Positions 8,686 to 16,509 of a stretch of DNA of 64,000 nt are shown one piece after another (within the stretch, counting starts at the first letter, position 1; each line of letters opens with the position of its first letter). Under the pieces are notes generated by a model. The model was not told the DNA's origin. It did not search any database and saw only the letters and a list, made by a program, of their open reading frames with translations. The position numbers and the translations under genes were made by a program. Origin of the DNA: Synechococcus sp. Tobar12-5m-g (lineage in GTDB: Bacteria; Cyanobacteriota; Cyanobacteriia; PCC-6307; Cyanobiaceae); the NCBI RefSeq assembly GCF_024345415.1, contig NZ_JAGQBB010000012.1, positions 1-64,000 of the forward strand. The letters are read 5' to 3'.

Positions 8686-8868
8686 ATGACCACGACCCTG
8701 GAAAAACCAACTGCTCTGAAGTGCGCCTGCCCGGGGTGCAACTGCACAGTGCATCCGGAAACACCCTTCCGCAGCGGCGCTTTGCTGTTCTGCAGCGACG
8801 CCTGCGCCACGGGGCACCCCAATGGCGAGCCCTGCCACGCCGGCTGTGGCTGTGAATGCCATGGCTGA
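8686..8868 (+). CDS. smtA: bacterial metallothionein (SmtA/BmtA type)
   Basis: 60 residues with nine cysteines and several histidines in the SmtA pattern: CACPGCNCTVHPETPF, then LLFCSDACATGHPNG and a CGCECHG tail. Members bind Zn/Cd/Cu in a Cys-His cluster. A Shine-Dalgarno AAGGAGAG sits at 8672-8679, which fixes the start. The stop overlaps the ATG of the CDGSH gene, so the genes are translationally coupled. No SmtB-type 12-2-12 operator was recognised upstream; only a GCTTGCC/GGCAAGC inverted repeat (about 8597-8624) is visible there. Confidence 0.9.
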   Translation: MTTTLEKPTALKCACPGCNCTVHPETPFRSGALLFCSDACATGHPNGEPCHAGCGCECHG

Positions 8869-9130
8869 ATATGTTCCACCCTCTGCGGGTCCGATTCCCC
8901 TGGAGCTGCCAGCCGGCGTGCACCAGCTCTGCCGATGTGGCCGCAGCCGCCATGGCTGGTTCTGAGATGGCGCCCACCTCGGCACCTGCTGGCTGTCGCG
9001 TGAGCTGCGGCTCGCGCACGCCAGCACGGTGATGGTCTGTGGCTGCGCTCAATCCCACCACTACCCGCTCTGCGATGGCAGCCACGCCACGCCAGCTGTC
9101 AGCAGACGCTGGTGGAAGTGGTGGGCCTGA
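8861..9130 (+). pseudogene. dual-CDGSH iron-sulfur protein with an in-frame TGA at a ligand cysteine
   Basis: The frame has 90 codons from the ATG at 8861, which overlaps the metallothionein stop. It carries two CDGSH motifs. The second is perfect (CGCAQSHHYPLCDGSH). The first reads CRCGRSRHGWF-TGA-DGAH, with the TGA at 8963-8965 occupying exactly the third cysteine of the C-x-C-x2-S-x3-P-x-C-D-G-x-H cluster motif. Everything after the TGA is intact. A single TGC/TGT-to-TGA change explains it. Selenocysteine recoding is a remote alternative. If translation stops there, only a 34-residue peptide is made. Confidence 0.8.
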
Positions 9131-9498
9131 GCGGCTCGATCGTGCTGGCTGCCGACGATCCTGCGGTCCTCGCGGCGTTCTATGCCGCCCTGCTGGAGGT
9201 CGAGGCAACACCTGGCCTGGGCCCATCCCACTGGCGGGTGCCCTGGCCCGCTGGCGGCCAGCTGGAGATCTATGTGCCCTCGCGCACGCGGCCGCAGCCG
9301 CACCAGGGCGGCCGGCTGGCCCTTTGCCTCCAGCAATCTTCTGAGGGGAGGGACGCCATGACGGTGCTGACCGCCTGGCTTGAGGTCGCTGAACACCTGG
9401 GAGCGGACCAGGCGGAACCGCCACGCCAGGAACCGTTCGGGGTGGAAGCCTGGCTGCTGGATCCGGAAGGGAACCGGCTTCTGCTGCTGGTCAGCTGA
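9112..9498 (+). CDS. VOC-superfamily (glyoxalase-like) protein
   Basis: 128 residues from a GTG at 9112, overlapping the end of the CDGSH frame by 19 bp. It has the VOC pattern: a first beta strand (GSIVLAADDPAVLAAFYAALL) and a C-terminal LLDPEGNRLLLLVS strand matching the usual DPDGN motif. The metal-ligand set is incomplete by eye, so a binding role is as likely as catalysis. The overlap chain metallothionein-CDGSH-VOC suggests one transcript linked to metal or oxidative stress. It ends convergently 8 bp inside recD2. Confidence 0.7.
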   Translation: MEVVGLSGSIVLAADDPAVLAAFYAALLEVEATPGLGPSHWRVPWPAGGQLEIYVPSRTRPQPHQGGRLALCLQQSSEGRDAMTVLTAWLEVAEHLGADQAEPPRQEPFGVEAWLLDPEGNRLLLLVS

Positions 9499-11770
9499 GC
9501 CATTCCGCCAGCCTGGTGTAACGCCTGCGACCCAGGTGGTTCTTCACGGCCATCGCCAACGCCTTCTTCTGTCCCACCAGCACCACCAGCTGCTTGCCGC
9601 GGGTGATGCCGGTGTACACCAGGTTGCGCTGCAGCATCGCGTAGTGCTGGGTGAGCAAAGGGATCACCACAGCGGGGTATTCGCTGCCCTGGCTCTTGTG
9701 GATCGTGCAGGCGTAGGCGGGCACCAGGTTGTCGAGTTCCCCCCAGCCGTAGGTCACCTCCCGGCCGTCAAAACGCACCGTCAGCTCACTGGCATCGGCG
9801 TCGATCGTTTCCACCGTGCCCACATCACCGTTGAACACTTCTTTCTCGTAGTCGTTGGCCACCTGCATCACCTTGTCGGCCGGAGCAAAGCGCCAGCCAA
9901 AGCGCTCCACCTGCTCAGGTGGATCGGGGTTGAGCAGTTGCTGCAGCTCGATGTTGAGCGAGCGGGAGCCGCAGCCACCGCGCGCCATCGGGCAGAGCAC
10001 CTGCACCTGGGCGATCGGATCGAGGCCGAAGCGGGCCGGGATGCGTTCGCCCACCACCTTGAGGATCAGGGCCACCGCCTGCTCGGGTGTCTCGGCGGGA
10101 AGGAAATAGAAGTCGGTGGTGCCCTCAGCCGGTGGGGGCCGCAGATCGGGGATGGTGCCGGCGTTGATGGCGTGGGCGGTGGTGATGATCCGGCTGGACG
10201 CCGCCTGGCGGAACACCTCCATGAGCCGGGCCACCGGCAGGGCGCCACTGTTTATCAGATCGGCGAGCACCTGGCCGGGCCCCACCGAGGGCAGCTGGTC
10301 CACATCGCCCACCAACAGCAAGGCCGCCTCGGGTGGGAGGGCTTCCAGCAGGGAGGCCATCAGGGGCACATCCACCATCGAGGTTTCATCCACCACCAGC
10401 AGATCGCACTCCAGCGGCAGCTCGGCATTGCGCTTGAAGCCAAGGGCCGCCGGGTCGAACTCCAGCAGCCGGTGGATCGTCTTGGCTTCCAGCCCGGTGG
10501 TTTCGCCCATCCGCTTGGCGGCACGACCGGTGGGGGCGCAGAGCAGGATGCGCAGCTTCTTGGCGGCCAGGATGCGCAGGATGGCGTTGATCAAGGTGGT
10601 CTTCCCCACCCCAGGGCCGCCGGTGATCACCAGCACCTTGCTGGAGAGGGCCTGCTCCACGGCTGCCTTCTGGCTGGCGGCGAGCTCGAGAGCGAGCCGT
10701 TGCTCCACCCAGGGGATGGCAATGGCGGCCTCAATCGCTCCCCAGGGCGGGCGGCCTGCCCCCAGCGCCTGGAGGGCTGCCGCGATGCGGCGCTCATCAC
10801 GGTGCAAGTTGGACAGGAAGATCGCCGGCTCACCGGCCAGGGTGTCGGCCACCACCGAGCCCTCGCTCAGCTCCAGATCCAGGGCGCTCTGGATCAGGCC
10901 GCTTTCCAGGGGCACCCGCTTGGTGGCGCCGGTCTCATCGAGTGGCCCACTCGGCCGCTCCACAGCCAGCAGCTCACCGGCCAGCTTGAGCAGCTCGGCT
11001 CTGGGCAAGCCGCAGTGGCCATCACCAGTGGCCTCCAGCAGGGCGTAGTTGATACCGGCCCGCAGACGGATCATCGCCTCTGGTTCGATGCCCAGCCGTG
11101 CGGCGATGGCATCAGCGGTGCGAAAGCCGATGCCACGGATGTCGCGGGCCAGGCGGTAAGGGTTATCGGCCATCACCTGCACGGCGTCGTTGCCGTACGT
11201 CTTGAAGATCCGCACCGCCCGGGCGGTGCCGACGCCATGGCTGTGCAGGAAGACCATGATTTCGCGCACCACTTTCTGATCCGCCCAGGCCTGGCTGATC
11301 CGCTGGCCCCGCACCGGGCCGATGCCGGGCACCTCCCGCAGGCGCTCAGGCGCCTGCTCGATCACCTCGAACACCTGATCGCCGAAGGCCGCCACGAGCT
11401 TGCTGGCGTAGATCGGGCCGATGCCGCGGATCATCCCTGAACCCAGGTACTTCTCGATGCCTTCTGCGGTGGTGGGCGCTGAGGCCTTGAGGAAGGAGGC
11501 CTTGAACTGCTGGCCGTGCTCGCGGCTGTTCACCCAGGTGCCGCTCACGGTCACCCCTTCGCCAGCACTGATCTCGGCGGCATGGCCCACCACCGTCACC
11601 AGGTCGCGGTGGCCGCGGGCCTTGATGCGCAGCACGCAGAAGCCGTTCTCGGCGTTGTGGAAGGTGACGCGCTCGATCGAGCCCGCCAGCACTTCGGTGG
11701 GCTGCGGGCTGGCCTGGGCCTGATCGGACGGGGACGGGCGTGCCAGGGCGGGAGTGGCCTGTGGGCTCAC
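9491..11770 (-). CDS. recD2: RecD2-type ATP-dependent 5'-3' DNA helicase
   Basis: 759 residues. An N-terminal OB-like domain (RVTFHNAENGFCVLRI) is followed by helix-hairpin-helix repeats (IGPIYASKLV; VPGIGPVRGQRI) and a superfamily 1B helicase core with Walker A GGPGVGKTTLI near residue 386, Walker B VVDETSMVD, GDVDQLPSVGPG, and the C-terminal UvrD-like segment ending in YACTIHKSQGSEYP. This is the stand-alone RecD2 plan, not the RecBCD subunit. It probably acts in replication or repair. A partial second copy of its C-terminal region lies at 23,443-23,921. Confidence 0.92.
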   Translation of the reverse strand: MSPQATPALARPSPSDQAQASPQPTEVLAGSIERVTFHNAENGFCVLRIKARGHRDLVTVVGHAAEISAGEGVTVSGTWVNSREHGQQFKASFLKASAPTTAEGIEKYLGSGMIRGIGPIYASKLVAAFGDQVFEVIEQAPERLREVPGIGPVRGQRISQAWADQKVVREIMVFLHSHGVGTARAVRIFKTYGNDAVQVMADNPYRLARDIRGIGFRTADAIAARLGIEPEAMIRLRAGINYALLEATGDGHCGLPRAELLKLAGELLAVERPSGPLDETGATKRVPLESGLIQSALDLELSEGSVVADTLAGEPAIFLSNLHRDERRIAAALQALGAGRPPWGAIEAAIAIPWVEQRLALELAASQKAAVEQALSSKVLVITGGPGVGKTTLINAILRILAAKKLRILLCAPTGRAAKRMGETTGLEAKTIHRLLEFDPAALGFKRNAELPLECDLLVVDETSMVDVPLMASLLEALPPEAALLLVGDVDQLPSVGPGQVLADLINSGALPVARLMEVFRQAASSRIITTAHAINAGTIPDLRPPPAEGTTDFYFLPAETPEQAVALILKVVGERIPARFGLDPIAQVQVLCPMARGGCGSRSLNIELQQLLNPDPPEQVERFGWRFAPADKVMQVANDYEKEVFNGDVGTVETIDADASELTVRFDGREVTYGWGELDNLVPAYACTIHKSQGSEYPAVVIPLLTQHYAMLQRNLVYTGITRGKQLVVLVGQKKALAMAVKNHLGRRRYTRLAEWLS

Positions 11771-11781
11771 CTTTGCAGGGT

Positions 11782-12006
11782 TCAGCCTTGCGGGTGGCGA
11801 AGGGTGCGCCAGCCGCCGCTCTCGGTGCTCACCTCAAGGCCATGGCCAATCTGCGCGTCTGGATCGTCAGCGGGCTGCTGCTGCTGCCACCAGCGGGTGG
11901 CGAACGACCAGGCCTCCTCGATCGAATCGAAGTGCTCATCGAGCTCAAGGTGGGGCTGGCCGTGCTGATCCACCAAGCGGTAACGCCGTGGCTGGCTGCT
12001 GCGCAT
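11782..12006 (-). CDS. small cyanobacterial hypothetical protein (74 aa)
   Basis: The ATG at 12006 (MRSSQPRRYRLVDQHGQPH) gives 74 residues. The sequence has a beta-rich start (RYRLVDQHGQPHLELDEHF) followed by a helix (SIEEAWSFATRWWQQQ), a pattern common in small cyanobacterial orphan proteins. It lies 11 bases from the recD2 start on the same strand and may be co-transcribed with it. Function unknown. Confidence 0.55.
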   Translation of the reverse strand: MRSSQPRRYRLVDQHGQPHLELDEHFDSIEEAWSFATRWWQQQQPADDPDAQIGHGLEVSTESGGWRTLRHPQG

Positions 12007-12049
12007 CGGGAAGAGGTGGTCATCGGTTCTGAGCTCAGCTTGGTGGGAA

Positions 12050-12262
12050 TCAATCGGTTTGGGACGTGCTGGCCATCGTCCAGGTGCCATCGCAACTGTC
12101 GCCATTCACAAGCAGCGCTTCGGGGGTCGGTGGATCAAGAGAACGCACCCCCTCCAGCGTGCATCCCAGTTCGCCAGCCTCGTTCAGGGTGGGAATGGGG
12201 ATCCAAAGCGGCGCCAGGTGAGCGCCCGTCATTGATGGGCTGCCACGGTGAGGCACAACCAC
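12050..12262 (-). pseudogene. N-terminal fragment of a family 2 glycosyltransferase
   Basis: The translated segment reads WIPIPTLNEAGELGCTLEGV and then PEALLVNGDSCDGT. This aligns directly with the start of the intact GT2 gene at 14532-15281 (SIIIPTLNEGTALARTLRHV; WEVLVVDGGSRDHT). Only the first ~50 residues of the nucleotide-binding half exist before a stop, and no catalytic DxD-like region follows. It is a truncated duplicate. Confidence 0.7.
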
Positions 12263-12313
12263 ATGGAGTCTCCCCCCGCAGAACAGGCCAATCGGAGGAT
12301 CCGGTGGACAAGA

Positions 12314-12340
12314 GAAAAGCGCTCGGCAGCGGCGCTTTTC
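12314..12340 (-). terminator. terminator of the rhodanese gene
   Basis: GAAAAGCGC and GCGCTTTTC form a perfect 9-bp stem with a 9-nt loop, overlapping the rhodanese stop codon. On the minus strand the second arm ends in CTTTTC, followed by TCTTGT, a short T-rich tract consistent with intrinsic termination. Confidence 0.65.
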
Positions 12341-12791
12341 ATCGGTTGCGATTCAGGAGCAGACCCCAGAAGCGATTGAACGGATGCACCCGCTTGGTGG
12401 CTTGATCCCCATGCACCAGCTGATGCCCATGATTCACCCATTCAAACAGCCCTCCCTCAAGATTCACGGCCCTCCGGAAGCCCAGCTGCTGTAGCCGGTT
12501 CACCACGGCCGCGCTGCGCAACCCCACCGAGCAGCAAACCACGATTGGCTTCTCCAGGCTTGCTTCGCCCAGCGAGCCGAGGCCCGGGATTTTTCCCCCA
12601 TCCGCGATACGTACAGCGCCGGGGAGGCCGCTCACGTGGCATTCGGCAGCCGTGCGGGCGTCAAGAATCAACCAGTCTCCGCTCTGCTGAATCGCAAGTG
12701 CTCGTTGCAGGTCGGCAGGGCAAATAGAGGGTGCATTAGGATAACGCACATGAATCCAAAACTTAAGCCAAAACCACACTAAATTGGTCAT
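12339..12791 (-). CDS. rhodanese-like domain protein (intact copy)
   Basis: 150 residues. A hydrophobic, aromatic N-terminus (NLVWFWLKFWIHVRYP) precedes a single rhodanese domain with the LILDARTAAEC strand-turn and the active-site loop CCSVGLRS, whose second cysteine would carry persulfide. It ends with LEGGLFEWVNHGHQLVH. It probably transfers or binds sulfane sulfur, perhaps membrane-associated through the N-terminus. A 36-residue membrane peptide is encoded 33 bp upstream on the same strand. Two decayed relatives lie at 16,510-16,860 and 19,150-19,330. Confidence 0.85.
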   Translation of the reverse strand: MTNLVWFWLKFWIHVRYPNAPSICPADLQRALAIQQSGDWLILDARTAAECHVSGLPGAVRIADGGKIPGLGSLGEASLEKPIVVCCSVGLRSAAVVNRLQQLGFRRAVNLEGGLFEWVNHGHQLVHGDQATKRVHPFNRFWGLLLNRNR

Positions 12792-12824
12792 GAGCGAATG
12801 GTTCTGGCGTCCGGTAAAACCCGA

Positions 12825-12935
12825 TCACCACGAAGCGGTGCTGAACAGAACTTGCAGCAGCGCAAATCCTGCCAGACAGGTGGCGGCAAGCAATGGAATG
12901 GTATGAAACATCGTCGAAACATCCTGGATCTTCAT
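12825..12935 (-). CDS. 36-residue single-span membrane peptide upstream of rhodanese
   Basis: The ATG at 12935 encodes a peptide with a polar N-terminus (MKIQDVSTMFHT) and one hydrophobic span (IPLLAATCLAGFALLQVLF), ending STASW. It is 33 bp before the rhodanese ATG. A duplicate at 19,364 keeps the same length and spacing, with mostly conservative changes in the span, which argues that the reading frame was once under selection. Function unknown; possibly a membrane partner of the rhodanese. Confidence 0.55.
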   Translation of the reverse strand: MKIQDVSTMFHTIPLLAATCLAGFALLQVLFSTASW

Positions 12936-13008
12936 TGCCTGATAGTGCTTGATTATCCCTAATGATGACAGGCTCGGTGTGGAGAACGACAGACACATTC
13001 AGAGATGA

Positions 13009-13492
13009 AGTTATGTTGCCGATGGTGTGATGTGCCCTGCCCCTGCTTTCAGGACACGAACCGCCGGTACAGCCAGCGCACGAAGCCACCCACCACCGGT
13101 ACCGGCGCGAAGGTGGGTCCGACGAAATCGAAGTAGTCGCGATGGTCCACGATCGTTCCGTCGGCACCGATGCTCAGGCGGGTGGTGCCGGGATAGACGA
13201 ACTCGATCCCCTTGATCTTCAGGCCCATCGTCCACTCCACGAAGGCCGTCTCACCGCTAAGGGCCACGGCACCGGGCGCAAGGAAAACATCCTCACAGCG
13301 GTGCATCAGTCCCTCCTGGGCAGCGATGTAGGCCTCAATGCCTTGCTTCTCCTGGGTTGGGTCCTGAAAATGGACCTTGGCGTCGTAGACGGCCCGCCAC
13401 TGCTCCGCGCTGGGCGCCGCAGCGCCATAGGGCTTGGTGAACAGGGCCTTTAGCGTCTCCTCGGTAAGCGGCGGCGTGAGGACTGCGTTCAT
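13009..13492. repeat. segmental duplication, copy 1 (partner at 19,549-20,033)
   Basis: The sequence from GTTGCCGATGGTGTGATGTG through the whole NTF2-like gene is almost identical to 19,549-20,033. Homology continues in weaker form into the membrane peptide and rhodanese on the left of each copy. Confidence 0.85.
13049..13492 (-). CDS. NTF2/SnoaL-like protein, copy 1
   Basis: 147 residues from the ATG at 13492. It has the cone-fold pattern of the SnoaL/NTF2 superfamily: an N-terminal helix pair, AVYDAKVHFQDPTQEKQGIEAYIAAQEGL, a beta sheet with AFVEWTMGLKIKG, and DGTIVDHRDYFDF. Relatives include small ligand-binding proteins and ketosteroid isomerases; no specific activity can be assigned. 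It differs from copy 2 at about 16 positions (roughly 89% identity by eye), so both copies appear functional. Confidence 0.8.
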   Translation of the reverse strand: MNAVLTPPLTEETLKALFTKPYGAAAPSAEQWRAVYDAKVHFQDPTQEKQGIEAYIAAQEGLMHRCEDVFLAPGAVALSGETAFVEWTMGLKIKGIEFVYPGTTRLSIGADGTIVDHRDYFDFVGPTFAPVPVVGGFVRWLYRRFVS

Positions 13493-13857
13493 GGCGGCTC
13501 CGTGGTCTGGCGGGCAAGGGGAAAGCAAAAGGCTGGCAGCTCTGGAGCCAGGATGCGCGGCCATCCAGCCGGATTGATCCGTCGGAAGCGTTCCTGGTCA
13601 GGCCAGCCCCGCCAGCAGCGGCAGACCGATCGGCACCACCCCCAGGCTACCGGCGTCGGTCTCGACGTCGGGGTGGCTCACCTCCATCCCCCAGCAGCTT
13701 GATCCCTGTCCTGGGATATGTCTGATCTTCGATGGCACCCTTGGTTTTGACGCGCACCAGGCAGGTGCCGCGGGAGTGGCTGACGCCACACCTTTTCAAC
13801 GGTGCCGGCCCCAGGCACGTCCCACAACCCAATCCACTCGAGCACCCCTCCCTGCCC

Positions 13858-14550
13858 ATGAACGACCTCCCCACCTGGGATCATCTCCTCCACCAACATG
13901 TGGACCGGGTCGGCCGGGTGGATTACCAAGCCTGGATCACCCACCACCCCCAGACCCTCGCCCGCTGGCTGGCCGAGCAATCTGCCGCGACCCACGGCCG
14001 CGAGGATCACCTTGCCCACTGGATCAACCTCTACAACGCCTTCACCATCCAGGCGGTGCTCTCGGCCTATCCCATCATCTCGATCCGCCCCACCCTGCTG
14101 GGCCTACCGAACTGGATCGCTTTCCTGCGCTTCTTCCAGCGGCGCGTGCATCGCCTCGGCCCTGAGCGTTTAAGTCTGGAGCAGATTGAGAACAGAATGC
14201 TGCGGCAGATCACGGGTGATCCCCGAATTCACTTTGCGATCGTCTGCGCCTCAGTGGGTTGTCCGCTGCTGCGCCACGAGGCCTACACGCCGGAGCGGGT
14301 GGAAGCGCAACTGGAAGAGGATGCGAGCCGCTTCATCAACAACCCCGCCAAGGTGCGCTTCGAGCCTGAAGAGGGCGTTCTGTACACCAGCAAGATTTTC
14401 CAGTGGTACAGGGCTGATTTCATGGCGGTGGCGCCGTCGCTGCCCGCCTACATCCTTCCCCGCCTGCGCGGCGTTGCGGCCCCGCTTCATGAACCCAGGA
14501 TCGCGTTTCTTCCCTACGACTGGAGCCTGAATCAGCGGATGTCCTCGTAG
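13858..14550 (+). CDS. DUF547 domain protein
   Basis: About 230 residues from the ATG at 13858 (MNDLPTWDHLLHQHV). It carries the DUF547 hallmarks: DHLAHWINLYNAFTIQAVL near the front, the central IENRMLRQITGDPRIHFAIVCASVGCP block, and FINNPAKVRFEPEEGVLYTSKIFQWY toward the end. The family is widespread in bacteria and plants with unknown activity, though the conserved Cys and His suggest an enzyme. It ends 19 bp inside the convergent glycosyltransferase gene. Confidence 0.85.
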   Translation: MNDLPTWDHLLHQHVDRVGRVDYQAWITHHPQTLARWLAEQSAATHGREDHLAHWINLYNAFTIQAVLSAYPIISIRPTLLGLPNWIAFLRFFQRRVHRLGPERLSLEQIENRMLRQITGDPRIHFAIVCASVGCPLLRHEAYTPERVEAQLEEDASRFINNPAKVRFEPEEGVLYTSKIFQWYRADFMAVAPSLPAYILPRLRGVAAPLHEPRIAFLPYDWSLNQRMSS

Positions 14551-15281
14551 AAGCGCTTCAGGCGCGCCGGAGGCAGGCCCAGGCCCCAGAGCACGCCGAT
14601 TGAGAGATAGATCGCGGCCGCCTTGCAAGCTCCCCAGCGCTGCACCCGCCGGTCGGAACTGATCACCACCCGGTTGATCAGCCGGATGCGGCCGTGCTTC
14701 ACCAGCCGCAGGCAGAGATCGCCATCCTCCAGGATCGGCAGAGCTTCATTGAAGCCACCGGCCTCCCAGAAGGTCTGCCGGCGGCAGATCATCACCTGAT
14801 CACCGAACAACAGGCGCAGCCCGCGCCAGTAGAGGTGGGGGCGAAACAGCAGGGGCGCCAGATGGGTCTTGAGCAGGTTCAGGGCCGAAATCCCCCAACG
14901 GGTTGTGTCGCCATTGCCCATCAGGGAAATGAAGCCAGCGCAGGAAATCGAGGAATCTGCCAATGTGCGCTGAGCAACACTGGTCAGATCGTCGGGAATC
15001 AGGGTATCCGCATGCAGGAAACAAAGTAGATCTCCCGTGGCGGCTCTGGCCCCATCGTTCATCTGCAGAGCACGGCCCGCCTCCTCGCTCCGGAGTATCA
15101 CCACCCCAGCATCATTTGCAATCTGCACGGTGTGGTCTCTGCTGCCACCATCGACCACCAGCACCTCCCAAGCAGGAGGATGCAGAGCTTTAACGTGCCG
15201 CAGGGTGCGCGCCAGGGCGGTGCCTTCATTCAGGGTGGGAATGATGATCGAAAACGTGCCATCAGTGCCATTCTCGGACAA
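14532..15281 (-). CDS. family 2 glycosyltransferase (TIGR04283-like)
   Basis: 249 residues with a GT-A start (FSIIIPTLNEGTALARTL, VLVVDGGSRDHT), the metal/sugar motif LCFLHADTLIP, and GDQVMICRRQTFWEAGGF followed by EDGDLCLRL. The C-terminus holds a short hydrophobic span (AAIYLSIGVLWGLGLPP). It matches the subgroup annotated in arsenosugar clusters, but no arsenic gene is nearby. Its first 20 bp overlap the acyltransferase gene, so the two are translationally coupled and may act together on a cell-surface glycan. Confidence 0.85.
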   Translation of the reverse strand: MSENGTDGTFSIIIPTLNEGTALARTLRHVKALHPPAWEVLVVDGGSRDHTVQIANDAGVVILRSEEAGRALQMNDGARAATGDLLCFLHADTLIPDDLTSVAQRTLADSSISCAGFISLMGNGDTTRWGISALNLLKTHLAPLLFRPHLYWRGLRLLFGDQVMICRRQTFWEAGGFNEALPILEDGDLCLRLVKHGRIRLINRVVISSDRRVQRWGACKAAAIYLSIGVLWGLGLPPARLKRFYEDIR

Positions 15282-16386
15282 CCTCAGCGCCGCGTATCAG
15301 GCCCTCGTGGAGGCCCACACTGAACAGTAGAGAAAGAAGACTGATCAGCACAAACTTTGCCGCAATGTCCAAAGAAAGAGGAACCACAAAGAATGCAATG
15401 ATCACAATCAGGGGTTGGTGGAACAGGTAGACGGAGAAGGCCACCCGGTTGCCATAGCTCAGGATGGGGTGGCTGAAGGTGCGATAGGGCCGTGCCAGAG
15501 CAAGCAGGGCCAACACCCAGCACCAGCTGTTCAACCCTCGAAAGCCCTGGTAGACCATGTAAGGGGCTGAGTAGGCTCGCCCCGGAACCATTTTCGTGAT
15601 GCTGAGAACAATCAGCAGCGCCATTGCCAGTCCTGCCGTGACACTGAGGAGCCACCTGTGCTCATCCAGAGCCGACCACAGTCTGGTGTCGTGGCAGAAG
15701 AGATAGCCATAGCAAAAGTACAACAGATACAGCAGTAGATTGGCCCAATCGTCGTAGAGGTTCTGGAAGCCGATCCAGTGTGGACGCAACACGGCTTCAA
15801 CGGCCATCAACGGCACGGCCAGAACAATCAGTGATCCCAGGCCATGGGTCTCTAAAGGGAGCGGGGAGCCATCGGTCGACATGCTTTCACCGCTGAGCTG
15901 CAGCATGACAGGAAGGCATACGAACGAGATCACAAGTAAATACGCCAGGAACCAGAGATGTCCCCATTCAAAATGACCGTATGGCCGAATTCCGTCAAAG
16001 AACTTGGGGTAGAACCTCAGGAAGGAGCTGTTCTCTCCGCCAATTTGTAGCTCGTGGAGATACACCTGAGGTGGAACGAGTACCAGGATTCCAATCAGCA
16101 GAGGCAGCAGAAGACGCCGAAGGCGTTGACGCACATACTCACCCTGAGAACGTGTCTGCAGGGAATACCAACTAGCGGCGCCGGCCAGAAAGAAGAACAA
16201 TGGCATATGCCACTGATGCACGAACTGGATGAAGATGCTCAAGCCAACACTGCTTTCCGCATTGAGGACATAGAAACTGCCCAGTTCACCCTCGTAGAAG
16301 ACAGCGGCCGAGTGAAAGGTGATTAGCAAAGCAACGGCCATCAAGCGCAGCAAATCCAGATCATGGGAACGGACCAGATGGGTCAT
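15262..16386 (-). CDS. acyltransferase 3 family membrane protein
   Basis: 374 residues with about ten hydrophobic spans and the family start HDLDLLRLMAVALLITFHSA, followed by the conserved WHMPLFFFLAGAASW segment. Acyltransferase-3 proteins transfer acetyl or similar groups to extracytoplasmic sugars. The gene is followed, with overlap, by the GT2 gene. Base composition is somewhat less GC-rich than in neighbours, consistent with a surface-polysaccharide module acquired laterally. Confidence 0.85.
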   Translation of the reverse strand: MTHLVRSHDLDLLRLMAVALLITFHSAAVFYEGELGSFYVLNAESSVGLSIFIQFVHQWHMPLFFFLAGAASWYSLQTRSQGEYVRQRLRRLLLPLLIGILVLVPPQVYLHELQIGGENSSFLRFYPKFFDGIRPYGHFEWGHLWFLAYLLVISFVCLPVMLQLSGESMSTDGSPLPLETHGLGSLIVLAVPLMAVEAVLRPHWIGFQNLYDDWANLLLYLLYFCYGYLFCHDTRLWSALDEHRWLLSVTAGLAMALLIVLSITKMVPGRAYSAPYMVYQGFRGLNSWCWVLALLALARPYRTFSHPILSYGNRVAFSVYLFHQPLIVIIAFFVVPLSLDIAAKFVLISLLSLLFSVGLHEGLIRGAEVVREWH

Positions 16387-16453
16387 GGGCTCCTCCCGCT
16401 TTCCCCTCTACAGCTCTTTTCTGTCAAGAGCCTTCCTCAGACGCGAGTGTTTA

Positions 16454-16498
16454 GGGGAACCATAAGGGTGGGTTCTTCCTGCCTCATTCTGGTTCCCC
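16454..16498. terminator. 9-bp inverted repeat between acyltransferase start and rhodanese relic
   Basis: GGGGAACCA (16454-16462) pairs perfectly with TGGTTCCCC (16490-16498) across a 27-nt spacer. It lies just downstream of the decayed rhodanese frame and could be its old terminator. Confidence 0.4.
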
Positions 16499-16509
16499 CG
16501 TCTCAAAAA

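Noticed and set aside
9380-11440. 686-codon plus-strand frame
   Set aside because: It is the antisense of recD2; composition is His/Gln-rich with no motif, while the minus strand gives a complete RecD2.
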